Assembly: GCF_003261055.1 (NCBI RefSeq)
Contig: NZ_CP030073.1
Location: forward strand, 6,014,001 to 6,078,000
Source of the DNA: Streptomyces cadmiisoli
GTDB taxonomy: Bacteria > Actinomycetota > Actinomycetes > Streptomycetales > Streptomycetaceae
Direction: 5' to 3'
DNA: 64,000 nt
Positions 15,125-23,632 of this stretch are shown here, in pieces. The notes under the pieces were generated by a model. The model searched no databases, was not told the DNA's origin, and worked only from the letters and a program-made list of their open reading frames with translations. A program made the position numbers and the translations under genes. The number at the start of each line of letters is the position of its first letter. The stretch's first letter is position 1.

Positions 15125-16519
15125 CTACGACAACCCCGCCGCCTTGAGCTCCTCGGCCGTCAGCGGCACCTCGTTCAGCGGCGGGCGGAGCGGTCCCACC
15201 GCCGCCGCCAGCAGCATCCCCGGAGCCAGCAGCACCTCCGCCCCCCGCTCCAGGGACATGACGTCGGTCACCTTCCGGGCCACACGGCCGTTGCCGGTGG
15301 CGGTGTACAGGAGCCGGTTCACGTACGCCGCGGCGAGCCGCTCCCGCAGCGTCGGCCCCGTCCGGGTCGCCCCCGGACAGAACACGTCCTGCCCGATCGC
15401 GAGGTCCCAGGCCGCAGCCACCGGCCGGGCCATCGCCCGCTGGGCCCGCCGCGCCAGCCCGGGGGAGCCCCATCCGCGGCGCACCACGACGTCGCGCAGG
15501 GCCACGGCGCCCTGCGCGGCCACGGACATGCCGTGCCCGTACACGGGGTTGAACGCGGCGAGTGCGTCCCCCAGCACCACCAGGTTCTCCGGCCACGCCG
15601 GCATGCGCTCGTAGTAGTGCCGCCGGTTGACCGTCATCCGGGTGAACGCCACGTCGCCGAGCGGCTCGGCCCGCCCGATCAGGTCCGCGACGACCGGATG
15701 CCGCAGCTCCTCGCGCGCGTACCGCTCGAAGTCGGCCGTGTCGGAGGCCGGTTCGCCGCCCCGGGTGCCGTGCAGGGTGACGAGCCACTGCCCGTCCTCG
15801 ACCGGCAGGAGCACACCCCCGCGTCCCGGCCGGCCGGTGCGCGGGTCCGCCTGCACGTTGACGACGGGGAAGCCGTCGCGGGCCTCCTCCGGCGCCCGGT
15901 AGAGCCGGCTCGCGTACACCAGCCCGGCGTCCACCTCCCGCCGCTCCGGCTCGGGCAGCCCGAACTCCGTCAGCCAGCGCGGCATCCGCGAGGCGCGTCC
16001 CGTCGCGTCCACGACCAGGCCGGCCGTCAGTGTGCTCTCGGTGCCGTCCGTCCGCCGGATCCGCACTCCGGTGACGGCGGTGTCCGTGCCGCACAGCGAC
16101 AGCACCTCCGTCGCGTCGAGCAGTTCGATCCGCTCGTCGGCCAGCACCTGCGCCCGCACCGTCGCGTCCAGCAGGTCCCGGGTGCACAGCAGCATGAAGT
16201 GGGACTGCGCCCAGCGCCGGAACCAGCCCTGCGCCGACAGCATCACCATGTCGGTGGTGACGCGCTGCCGGTGCGCCCCGGCGCCGGTGAGCCGCTCGAT
16301 GATCCCCGGCAGCAGGTCCTCCAGGGCCAGTGCCCCACCCGACCACAGCTGGTGCACATGGCGCGCCTGCGGCAGTCCCCGGCGCGCGTCCGGCCCGGTG
16401 GGCAGCGTGTCGCGCTCCACGACGACGACCCGGCCGACGGTGCCGGCCAGGGCGCGGGCCGCGAGCATGCCGGCGAGGGAACCGCCGAGGACGACAGCGG
16501 TGGCGGTGCGTTCACTCAT
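15125..16519 (-). CDS. FAD-dependent oxidoreductase / monooxygenase-like protein
   Basis: 464 residues from ATG 16519, overlapping the upstream gene's stop by 8 bp. An N-terminal Rossmann FAD site VVLGGSLAGMLAARAL is at 9-24, with the acidic end VVVERD near 40. A GDALAAFNPVYGHGMSVA segment (about 343-360) is the second FAD motif of the PHBH/squalene-epoxidase class. The C-terminal ~60 residues are hydrophobic (VLLAPGMLLAAAVGP), suggesting membrane association. It is co-transcribed with a MAB_1171c-type membrane protein and an ImmA-like protease. Substrate unknown; halogenase-specific motifs were not seen. Confidence 0.82.
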   Translation of the reverse strand: MSERTATAVVLGGSLAGMLAARALAGTVGRVVVVERDTLPTGPDARRGLPQARHVHQLWSGGALALEDLLPGIIERLTGAGAHRQRVTTDMVMLSAQGWFRRWAQSHFMLLCTRDLLDATVRAQVLADERIELLDATEVLSLCGTDTAVTGVRIRRTDGTESTLTAGLVVDATGRASRMPRWLTEFGLPEPERREVDAGLVYASRLYRAPEEARDGFPVVNVQADPRTGRPGRGGVLLPVEDGQWLVTLHGTRGGEPASDTADFERYAREELRHPVVADLIGRAEPLGDVAFTRMTVNRRHYYERMPAWPENLVVLGDALAAFNPVYGHGMSVAAQGAVALRDVVVRRGWGSPGLARRAQRAMARPVAAAWDLAIGQDVFCPGATRTGPTLRERLAAAYVNRLLYTATGNGRVARKVTDVMSLERGAEVLLAPGMLLAAAVGPLRPPLNEVPLTAEELKAAGLS

Positions 16520-17741
16520 GTACGGACACGCTCTCTACGGGTGCGGCGGCCCGGGCGCGGACCGCGTCGATGACGTCGGGGTGACGGAGGGCTCGGGACA
16601 GCGCCCCGATGTCCTGGAGCAGATCCGTGGGGTCGGGGTTCCCGCCGCCGTCTCCGTCCGGTGCCTGCCGGCCGGTGTCGACGGCGTCCCGGACGGCGAC
16701 GGCCGCCGCCAGCGCCTTGGCCCGGCCGGGCGGGTGACCGAGACCGAGCGCCGCCTCGTAGGACCGGCTCCGCAGATCCTCGTCGAGATGCCGGGCCAGC
16801 GGGAGCAGCACGTCGCGGATGAACGTCTCGCGGCGGATCAGCCGCAGTTCGGGGTTGGCGCGCAGGATGCAGGGCGCGCCGGAGCCGTTGACCCGGCGCA
16901 TCAGCACGTACAGCGGGCGGAGCCGGTGATGGGCGAGCCGGACCCGCCAGCGGCCGTGCAGGTACTGGCCGGCGTGCGGCAGGATGAAGCCGACCGCGAT
17001 CAGGATCGCGGACAGACAGGCCACCGGCGGCGCCAGGTCGGTGCTCAGCCAGTCCAGGTCGTGGCCGGTCCAGCGGGCCGCCACGGCGGTGAGCTTGGAC
17101 GCGTCGAAGATCAGGTTCAGTCCGTAGCCGACGCCGAGGAACTTCAGCCCCCAGCGCAGCCAGGCGTCCAGTCCGTCGGTGCGCACCCACTCCCAGATCA
17201 GCTTGGACGTGATCAGGACGGCCACGCAGTGCGCGAGCAGATAGAGGACTATCTCCTCGCGCATGAAGGGGGTGTTGGCGTAGTACGTGTCGAGGTCGCG
17301 CAGCCGCTCCTCGGGCACGTCGGCCAGGAAGAACAGCACCCACAGCGCGACGATGACGCCCGTGTAGGTGCCGACGACCCAGCGCATCGCCCGGCGGGCC
17401 TCGGCGGAGCGCTCGGACAGCCCGTTGCGCCAGGCGATGATCAGCAGCAGGCAGGACGCGCAGAACGCGGTGAGCAGGGAGTAGCACCAGGGCGCGGAGA
17501 TGTTGGGCACTCCGGTGACGCGGTTGGTCCAGGCGATGGTGGACGGCGCCACGAAGACGAACACGGCGCAGGCGAGCAGCAGCAGGCCGCCGACCGCGCG
17601 CAGCAGCGGGTCCCGCCACAGCCGGACGATGGTGGGCAGCTTGATGGCCAGGGCGGCCGTCAGCACCACGGTCGGGATCCAGAAGGAGATGTACACCTTG
17701 TCGAGGAGCCCGGCAGGGTCCAGTGCGAGGACCCGGGTCAC
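16512..17741 (-). CDS. MAB_1171c-family multi-spanning membrane protein (DUF6545-type C-terminus)
   Basis: 409 residues from GTG 17741, overlapping the preceding stop (GTGA). Seven or so hydrophobic helices fill residues 12-260 (for example SFWIPTVVLTAALAIKL, VGGLLLLACAVFVFVAP, LLTAFCASCLLLIIAW, YTGVIVALWVLFFLADV, LAPPVACLSAILIAVGFILP). A cytoplasmic domain of about 150 residues follows, with LRPLYVLMRRV and ELRLIRRETFIRDVLLPLARHL. This matches actinobacterial proteins called putative transporters of the MAB_1171c type, whose function is not established. It is typically beside an ImmA/IrrE-like gene, as here. Confidence 0.75.
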   Translation of the reverse strand: MTRVLALDPAGLLDKVYISFWIPTVVLTAALAIKLPTIVRLWRDPLLRAVGGLLLLACAVFVFVAPSTIAWTNRVTGVPNISAPWCYSLLTAFCASCLLLIIAWRNGLSERSAEARRAMRWVVGTYTGVIVALWVLFFLADVPEERLRDLDTYYANTPFMREEIVLYLLAHCVAVLITSKLIWEWVRTDGLDAWLRWGLKFLGVGYGLNLIFDASKLTAVAARWTGHDLDWLSTDLAPPVACLSAILIAVGFILPHAGQYLHGRWRVRLAHHRLRPLYVLMRRVNGSGAPCILRANPELRLIRRETFIRDVLLPLARHLDEDLRSRSYEAALGLGHPPGRAKALAAAVAVRDAVDTGRQAPDGDGGGNPDPTDLLQDIGALSRALRHPDVIDAVRARAAAPVESVSVHE

Positions 17742-18313
17742 GGCGCCGCCCCGCCGCGTCCGCGGTAGCCCAGCGACCGCTGCACCGGCCCCAACTCCTC
17801 GCGGCCGCCCCCGCCCTGGGACAGCAGGGGCCGGAACTGCGCGGCCAGCCGGTGGCCGAACTCCTCGGCCTCGGACTCCTCCCGGCGCCGGGAGCCGTTG
17901 CGGGCGGCTGCGGCCAGCGCCGGGCCCTTCCAGCCGGGCCGCTCCGCGAGGGCGTGGGCCGCGGCCGAGCCGACGGCCTGCCGGTGACCGTGCCCGGCGT
18001 GCAGATGCCACAACTCGTGTCCGAGGATGACCAGTTGCTGCACGGCCTCGGCGCGTTCCTCGACGATGACGAGGTCGAAGTCCTGGAACTCCACCCACAG
18101 ACCGGTCACTTCGATCTCGTCGGGGAAGCGTTCGAAGCGCAGCTCCACGGGGCGTCCGCCGCGGCGCGCGGCCATCGCCTCGCACAGTGCGCGGCACAGT
18201 TCGCGGGCGTCGGCGGGGGGACGCGGGCGGGCCCGCAGCGCGGTGCCGAGTTCGGCGGCGAGGGTGCGCATGCGCGGGCCGCGCCGCCGTCGTCGTAGCG
18301 CCGCGAAGTCCAT
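17738..18313 (-). CDS. ImmA/IrrE-like zinc metalloprotease domain protein
   Basis: 191 residues from ATG 18313. The zinc motif HELWH (His99, Glu100, His103) occurs in LVILGHELWHLHAGHGH, and ESEAEEFGHRLA (147-158) supplies the third-ligand helix typical of ImmA/IrrE (EAxxFAxxL). The first 30 residues are strongly basic. ImmA cleaves a phage repressor, and IrrE/PprI cleaves the repressor DdrO after DNA damage; usually an XRE repressor is adjacent. No such gene is next to this one, so its target is unknown. It heads a three-gene operon with overlapping starts. Confidence 0.75.
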   Translation of the reverse strand: MDFAALRRRRRGPRMRTLAAELGTALRARPRPPADARELCRALCEAMAARRGGRPVELRFERFPDEIEVTGLWVEFQDFDLVIVEERAEAVQQLVILGHELWHLHAGHGHRQAVGSAAAHALAERPGWKGPALAAAARNGSRRREESEAEEFGHRLAAQFRPLLSQGGGGREELGPVQRSLGYRGRGGAAP

Positions 18314-18547
18314 GGCACCCCCTCTCGCCGCCGTACGGCGGGCTGTTCGAGACTACGCGGACGGAACTGCCCGCGTCATGCGATCCCGCGACCGTTGTTC
18401 AACCGAGAACGACCGCGACCTGTCGAAAGCCGTGTGGGCCCCATTGACGCCCAACCGCCGTGATCCTACGGTCCGTTCGAGCTTCCGAGCTACATCCGAA
18501 ATACCGAACAGATCGGCCGAGGAGTATCCGCACCCCGGAAGGAACAG
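18314..18547. promoter_or_regulatory. Divergent promoter region before GH51, with GAAATA-type site
   Basis: TCCGAAATACCGAAC (18495-18509) lies about 40 bp before the GH51 start and matches the GAAATA-type sites at 13328, 29901 and 32203. AAGGAA just before the ATG at 18548 is the ribosome site. The other side must contain the promoter for the ImmA-like gene; none is obvious. Confidence 0.4.
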
Positions 18548-20065
18548 ATGCGCACCGCACGTTTCACCCTCGACCCCGCCTTCACCGTCGGCACCGCCGG
18601 CCCCCGCCTCTTCGGGTCCTTCGTCGAACACCTCGGCCGCTGCGTCTACACCGGCATCTTCGAACCGGACCACCCCCTGGCCGACGAGGCCGGCATCCGG
18701 ACCGACGTCCTGGACCTGGTCCGCGAACTGGGCGTCACGGTGATCCGCTACCCCGGCGGCAACTTCGTCTCAGGCCACCGGTGGGAGGACTCCGTCGGAC
18801 CGGCCGCGGACCGCCCCCGCCGACTCGACCTCGCCTGGCACTCCACGGAGACCCACCGCTTCGGGCTCAGCGAGTACATCGGCTTCGTGCGCAGGATCGG
18901 CCCGGAGGCCGAACCGATGATGGCCGTGAACCTCGGCACCCGCGGTGTGGCCGAGGCCGTCCGGCTCCAGGAGTACGCCAACCATCCCGAGGGCACCGCG
19001 CTGTCGGACCTCCGGGTCGCGCACGGCGACAAGGACCCCTTCGGCATCAGGCTCTGGTGCCTCGGCAACGAGCTGGACGGCCCCTGGCAGACCGGCCACA
19101 AGACCGCCGAGGAGTACGGCCGCGTCGCCGCCGAGACCGCCCGCGCCATGCGGCAGCTCGACCCGGGCGTCGAACTCGTCGCCTGCGGCTCCTCGAGCCG
19201 GGCCATGCCCACCTTCGCGCAGTGGGAGGCGACGGTGCTCCAGGAGACGTACGACCTGGTCGACCACATCTCCCTGCACGCCTACTACGAACCCGTGGAC
19301 GGCGACACCGACTCGTTCCTCGCCTCCGCCGTGGACATGGAGGCCTTCATCGAGAGCGTCGTCGCCACCTGCGACCACGTCGGTGCCCGCCTGAAGTCGA
19401 CGAAGCGGATCGACCTCTCCTTCGACGAGTGGAACGTCTGGTACATGTCCCGGTCGCAGGAACAGGCCCGGGCCGCCGATCCGCACGACTGGCCGGAGGC
19501 CCCGCGCCTGCTGGAGGACAACTACAGCGTCACCGACGCCGTCGTCCTCGGCTCGCTGCTGATCGCGCTGCTGCGGCACGCCGACCGGGTCACCGTCGCC
19601 TGCCTCGCCCAACTGGTCAACGTCATCGCGCCGATCATGACCGAGCCCGGCGGCCCCGCCTGGCGGCAGACCACCTTCTTCCCCTTCGCGCAGGCCTCCG
19701 GGCACGGCCGCGGCCAGGTCCTCGACGTACGGGTGGACTCGCCGACGTACGTCACCCGCAGGTACGGCGAGACCGACCTGCTGCACGCCACCGCCGTGCG
19801 CGCCGAGGACGGCACGGTCACCGTCTTCGCCGTCAACCGCGGCCGGACCGAGGCGCTGCCGCTCGACGTCACCCTCAACGGGCTGGGCCTGACCGGGGTC
19901 GTCGAGCACAGCGTGCTCGCGGACGCCGACCCCGACGCCCGCAACACGCTCGACGACCCCGAGCGGGTCGTTCCGCACCGGGTGACGGGCACCGTCCTGC
20001 GGGACGGCCGGCTCACCACGGTCCTGGAGCCGCTGTCCTGGAACGTGATCAGGCTGACCCCGTAG
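18548..20065 (+). CDS. abfA: GH51 alpha-L-arabinofuranosidase (intracellular)
   Basis: 505 residues, the usual GH51 length. GRLFGSFVEHLGR-like entry (PRLFGSFVEHLGR, 21-33) and YPGGNFVSGHRWEDSVGP (about 68-85) are family hallmarks. The acid/base Glu175 lies in CLGNELDGPW and the nucleophile Glu294 in SFDEWNVWY; these numbers coincide with those of well-studied GH51 arabinofuranosidases. A beta-sandwich domain closes the protein. No signal peptide, so it trims imported arabino-oligosaccharides in the cytoplasm to L-arabinose. The start is set by AAGGAACAG before ATG. It ends one base before the convergent DUF397 gene. Confidence 0.93.
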   Translation: MRTARFTLDPAFTVGTAGPRLFGSFVEHLGRCVYTGIFEPDHPLADEAGIRTDVLDLVRELGVTVIRYPGGNFVSGHRWEDSVGPAADRPRRLDLAWHSTETHRFGLSEYIGFVRRIGPEAEPMMAVNLGTRGVAEAVRLQEYANHPEGTALSDLRVAHGDKDPFGIRLWCLGNELDGPWQTGHKTAEEYGRVAAETARAMRQLDPGVELVACGSSSRAMPTFAQWEATVLQETYDLVDHISLHAYYEPVDGDTDSFLASAVDMEAFIESVVATCDHVGARLKSTKRIDLSFDEWNVWYMSRSQEQARAADPHDWPEAPRLLEDNYSVTDAVVLGSLLIALLRHADRVTVACLAQLVNVIAPIMTEPGGPAWRQTTFFPFAQASGHGRGQVLDVRVDSPTYVTRRYGETDLLHATAVRAEDGTVTVFAVNRGRTEALPLDVTLNGLGLTGVVEHSVLADADPDARNTLDDPERVVPHRVTGTVLRDGRLTTVLEPLSWNVIRLTP

Positions 20066-20066
20066 G

Positions 20067-20249
20067 TCACTTCGTGAGATGGCCGAGGAAGTCGCCCCAC
20101 ACGGCGGGGGACACGGCCATCCGCGGTCCCTGCCGGTCCTTGGAGTCACGGACGTGCACGGTGGAGGGGGTGAGGGCGATCTCTACGCAGTCGCCCGAAC
20201 CACCGCTGCTGTAACTGCTCTTGAACCAAGCCAGTTCGCTGGTGCTCAT
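20067..20249 (-). CDS. DUF397 protein
   Basis: 60 residues from ATG 20249 with AAGGAGA seven bases upstream. LAWFKSSYSSGGSGDCVEIA (7-26) and VHVRDSKDRQGPRMAVSPAVWGDFL are the full DUF397 signature. The stop of the XRE gene overlaps its start (ATGA). DUF397 proteins are abundant in Streptomyces beside XRE/DUF5753 regulators and act as antagonists or partners of them in development (WhiJ-type systems). Confidence 0.92.
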   Translation of the reverse strand: MSTSELAWFKSSYSSGGSGDCVEIALTPSTVHVRDSKDRQGPRMAVSPAVWGDFLGHLTK

Positions 20250-21085
20250 AGGTCTCCTTGCATCCGCCGCAACAGGCTCGTCGAGTCCTTGAGAGTGAGA
20301 GCCTGTGAGCGCATCCTGGCATACCGCATCTGGAGCATGCTGACCACCTTCGGGTCAGCGATGAACTGGCCGCTTTCCTGGCCCTCGCAGTAGGCGAACC
20401 ACTTGTTCTCCGGGGTTTCCAGCAGTTGCATGGGACCGTCCAGCCCTGCGTGTGACTCCTGTTCCGTCGGCATGATCTGGATCTCGATGTTCCGCAGCGC
20501 CGCCATCTCCAGTAAATGGCCGACAAGCTGCCGCGTGACCGCCTCGCCTCCGGTCCGCCGCCGGAAGAGGTGTTCCTCCAGGATGAAGCTGAACGCCGTG
20601 TTGGGGCGTTCCCGTAACAGCCGTTGCCGTTCCGCACGGGCCGTCCACTGCGCCTCGATCTGCTCGTCACCCAGGGGCGGAAGCTGATTCGTGAACAACG
20701 TTCGCCCGTAGGCTTCTGTCTGCAACAGTCCTGGAATCAACCGGCATTCGTACGTGTACAGCGTGATGGCCGCCTTCTCCATGTGCGCCCAGCGCCTGAA
20801 CCACGCCGCCAGCCCGGGTTGCCGACCCAGGTGCTCCGCCGCCCTGCGCAGCGCCCCCGTGTTGCCCAGCACCTCCTCCGCCCGCTCCACGAACGCCGGA
20901 TCCGGCATACGCCTGCCCAGCTCCACCGACGCCACGGTGTGTTTGGAGTAACGCACCCGCTCGCCCAGCTCCTGTCGGCTCAGCCCCGCGTGTTCCCGTA
21001 ACGCCTGGACCATCGCTCCGAACGTCCGCATGCTGTCGGACGACTCGGGCTCGCCACCGCTACCCACCACACCCTCGACGACCAT
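20246..21085 (-). CDS. XRE-family regulator with DUF5753 domain
   Basis: 279 residues from ATG 21085, preceded by GGAGGTGACC, a near-perfect Shine-Dalgarno that settles the start. The HTH is at about 23-78 (MVQALREHAGLSRQELGERV, SKHTVASVELGRRMPD). The C-terminal DUF5753 region (about 100-275) carries YECRLIPGLLQTEAYGR and the AFSFILEEHLFRRR and IEIQIMPTEQESHAGLDGP strands. It is an AbaA/WhiJ-type regulator expected to act with the coupled DUF397 protein and the divergent ATPase gene; the target genes cannot be read from sequence. Confidence 0.92.
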   Translation of the reverse strand: MVVEGVVGSGGEPESSDSMRTFGAMVQALREHAGLSRQELGERVRYSKHTVASVELGRRMPDPAFVERAEEVLGNTGALRRAAEHLGRQPGLAAWFRRWAHMEKAAITLYTYECRLIPGLLQTEAYGRTLFTNQLPPLGDEQIEAQWTARAERQRLLRERPNTAFSFILEEHLFRRRTGGEAVTRQLVGHLLEMAALRNIEIQIMPTEQESHAGLDGPMQLLETPENKWFAYCEGQESGQFIADPKVVSMLQMRYARMRSQALTLKDSTSLLRRMQGDL

Positions 21086-21212
21086 CGGTCACCTCCGCGC
21101 CCCATGGTCACGGCCCGTCACGAGTACAGTCCAGCCCGCGACCGCGTACGCCGCCCCCGCGTACGCGGCCGATGCCTGGTGAACCGCCCTTTCCGGCCCT
21201 CACATTGGGCCC

Positions 21213-21683
21213 ATGAGCGCATCACCCTCCGCCCGCCCGCCGGTTACCGTACGTGTGTTCACGCAGCGGTTGAGTTCCACGCCGCGAGGTGCCCGGCTCG
21301 CCAGGTACCTCGCGCTGAACCAGCTCGTCGCCTGGGGCGTCCCGCGTGGCACGGACCTCCTGGACATCGTGGCCGTCGTCGTCGCCGAGCTGGCCGCGAA
21401 CGCCGTGACCCACGGCCGGGTGCCGGGCCGGGACTTCGAACTGCGGCTCGCCCTGGTCCCCGGCAGCGTCCGGATCGAGGTCACCGACACGCGCACCGCG
21501 CCCTGCCCGGCCGGTCCCGGTGACGTACGGCCCCCATGTCCGTCGGACGAATCGGGGCGGGGCCTGGTGCTGGTCGAAGCCCTGGCCGACCGGTGGAAGG
21601 TGCTGGACCGGAGTCCGGCGCCGGGGAAGACCGTGCGCGCGGAGGTGGACCTGCCGGGATGGCTCCGGCTGTTCCGTACGTGA
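21213..21683 (+). CDS. Anti-sigma/RsbW-like ATP-binding protein (HATPase_c)
   Basis: 156 residues. The N-box is VVAELAANAVTHGR (about 50-63) and the G-region is ESGRGLVLVEALADRWKV (111-128), the GHKL ATPase pattern of small serine-kinase-like anti-sigma proteins in Streptomyces. The start ATG 21213 lacks a clear ribosome site. It is divergent from the XRE/DUF397 pair, completing the three-gene set common in this genus. A partner-switching role is inferred, and no sigma factor is nearby. Confidence 0.87.
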   Translation: MSASPSARPPVTVRVFTQRLSSTPRGARLARYLALNQLVAWGVPRGTDLLDIVAVVVAELAANAVTHGRVPGRDFELRLALVPGSVRIEVTDTRTAPCPAGPGDVRPPCPSDESGRGLVLVEALADRWKVLDRSPAPGKTVRAEVDLPGWLRLFRT

Positions 21684-21708
21684 CGGAACAGCACGCCGAC
21701 CCCGTGGG

Positions 21709-23496
21709 TCAGCCCGTCTGCCCCATCCCGGCCGCGTTCGGCCAGTGGGTGGCGCCCGGCCAGCCGGTCGCGGGTGCGGTGGCCAGGCCGGCCGGTACAC
21801 CGGGGCCGGTCATGCCCCGCACCTGGGCGGCGGTGAGGCCGCCCCGGGCGGGCACACCGGGCGGGGTGGGGCCGGAGGGCTGCTGGGGGATCGCCTGGGG
21901 CGGCATGGCCTGCGGCATCGCGGGCTGCGGGATCGCGGGCTGCGGGATCGGGGGCTGGGGGACGACCTGCTGGGGGATGGCGGGCTGGGGGAACGGCGGC
22001 TGGGGGGCGAGCGGTTGGGGGTACGACTGGACCAGTTCGGGCTGGGGCACCGCCTGGGCGACCGCGGGCAGCGGGAGCTGGGGTTGGGGCGGCGGGAACT
22101 GCTGGGGTACGGCCGGTGGCGGGAAGGCCTGCGCGGCGGCCGGCATGGGCATCTCCGGCCCGCCGGGCTGCGGCGCGGCCGGCATCGGCATACCGGTGCC
22201 GGCGGCCGGGGCGGCTGCCGGGCCCGGGCCACCGGCACCGGCCGCACCGATGGCGCCGACGGCCTGAGCGGCAAGGCCGTGCATCCCGGCGCCATTGGTG
22301 GCACTGACGAGCCGGTCCACCGCCGCCGTGCCCGAGCTGTAGCTGGTCCCGGTGCCCAGCTCGGGCACGGCGGCTCCCCTCCTGGTCCCGTAGAGCACCT
22401 GTTCCAGGCCGGACACCAGGCGACGCACGTCCACCTGGGGGCGCACCACGAGCCGCAGGAAGCGGCTGGAGGATCCGATCTTGTTGCCGCACTCCCGGAC
22501 CAGGACCCGGTGCTCGGTCAGCAGCCGGTCCCGGACCACGGTGCCCTCGGCGCCCACGGGCAGGCGCACGAAGAGGAAGTTCCCCTGGGAGGGGTAGACC
22601 GTGAGGCCGGGGAGCGCGGAGAGCTGGCTGGCCATCTCCAGCCGGTCGCGGCGGACCTGCTGGAGGCTCTGCGTGTACTCCGCGCCGTGCTCCTTCAGCA
22701 TGAACACCACGTGCTCGGCGAAGGAGTTGAGATTCCACTTGGGCAGCATCGAGCGGATCCGGCCGGCCAGCGCCGGGTTGGCCACCAGATAGCCGAAGCG
22801 GATGCCGTGCAGCCCGAAGTTCTTGCCGAGGCTGCGCAGCACGACGACGTTGGGCCGGATCATCGCCTCCTGGACGACGCTGGGCTCTGCCTCGGCGTCG
22901 GCGAACTCCAGGAACGACTCGTCGATCACGACCAGGTCCCGGTCCGCCATCGCGTCCATGAACTGCACGACCGAGTGCTTGTGCAGAAAGCCGCCGTCGG
23001 GGTTGTTGGGGTTGCAGATGACGGCGACTCGGGTGCCGCGGGCCCGGATGAACTCGGCGTACTGCGCGAGGTCCAGGGCGAAGCCGCCGGACTCCTGGAG
23101 CGGGAACATGTCGACCCGCTTGCCGGTCTCCATCGGCTGGTCGGTCCAGCGGCCGAAGGTGGGGACGGGGACGGCGAGGGACTCACGGACCAGCAGGTGG
23201 TCGATCCAGGTGATCAGCTCGGTCGATCCGTTGCCCATCGCCACGCACTGCGGCGGGAGCTGGAGCAGGCTGCACAGTTCGGCGGTGATGGTGTCGGCGC
23301 TGCTCGGGTAGTACGTGATGATGTCCCGCAGCCTGCTCGCCATGTCGTCGAACATGGCCGGGGTGGGGAAGTACGGATTGCAGGGGATGCAGAAGTCCAC
23401 CGGGCCGGCCCCGTCCCCGCCCTCCCGCGCCAGCGCAGCCATGGAGGGGCTGTGCGCCGCGGTGCTGCGGAACAACGACGTGACGTTGTCGGCCAT
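21709..23496 (-). CDS. PLP-dependent class I/II aminotransferase with Pro/Gln/Ala-rich repeat tail
   Basis: 595 residues. Residues 1-372 form a complete fold-type I enzyme close to histidinol-phosphate aminotransferase/CobD: CNPNNPDGG (161-169), VVIDESFLEFA (189-199), the Schiff-base Lys225 in RSLGKNFGLHGIRFGY, and Arg351-type substrate anchor FLRLVVRP. The remaining ~220 residues are low complexity: Ala/Gly-rich, then Met/Pro-rich, then pentapeptide repeats of the type IPQPA. Known relatives end at about 370 residues. A cytoplasmic amino-acid or amino-phosphate transaminase or decarboxylase is likely. The tail may be a scaffold or interaction region; substrate unknown. Confidence 0.88.
   Translation of the reverse strand: MADNVTSLFRSTAAHSPSMAALAREGGDGAGPVDFCIPCNPYFPTPAMFDDMASRLRDIITYYPSSADTITAELCSLLQLPPQCVAMGNGSTELITWIDHLLVRESLAVPVPTFGRWTDQPMETGKRVDMFPLQESGGFALDLAQYAEFIRARGTRVAVICNPNNPDGGFLHKHSVVQFMDAMADRDLVVIDESFLEFADAEAEPSVVQEAMIRPNVVVLRSLGKNFGLHGIRFGYLVANPALAGRIRSMLPKWNLNSFAEHVVFMLKEHGAEYTQSLQQVRRDRLEMASQLSALPGLTVYPSQGNFLFVRLPVGAEGTVVRDRLLTEHRVLVRECGNKIGSSSRFLRLVVRPQVDVRRLVSGLEQVLYGTRRGAAVPELGTGTSYSSGTAAVDRLVSATNGAGMHGLAAQAVGAIGAAGAGGPGPAAAPAAGTGMPMPAAPQPGGPEMPMPAAAQAFPPPAVPQQFPPPQPQLPLPAVAQAVPQPELVQSYPQPLAPQPPFPQPAIPQQVVPQPPIPQPAIPQPAMPQAMPPQAIPQQPSGPTPPGVPARGGLTAAQVRGMTGPGVPAGLATAPATGWPGATHWPNAAGMGQTG
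21899..22018. repeat. Eight 15-bp tandem repeats inside the aminotransferase tail
   Basis: Units starting at 21899, 21914, 21929, 21944, 21959, 21974, 21989 and 22004 follow the pattern GGGATCGCGGGCTGC/G with a few changes each. Read on the minus strand they encode pentapeptides such as PQPAI and PQQVV. Perfect phase with the codons argues for selection at protein level, although such arrays also expand by slippage. Confidence 0.75.
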
Positions 23497-23632
23497 GGAA
23501 CCTCCGAGTGAGGCGGGCCCGGTGGGGAGGTCCGGGCCCGTCGTCCGGGTGGCCCGCGCGGGGGAGCACGGGCCACCCGTTCATACGTGTCGGGCCGAGG
23601 CGCCGTTCAAGCGGTGTGAGGAAAATGTGTGC

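Noticed and set aside
18545..20149. Long antisense frames over the GH51 gene
   Set aside because: GH51 catalytic motifs on the + strand are intact. The antisense frames carry no recognisable domain.
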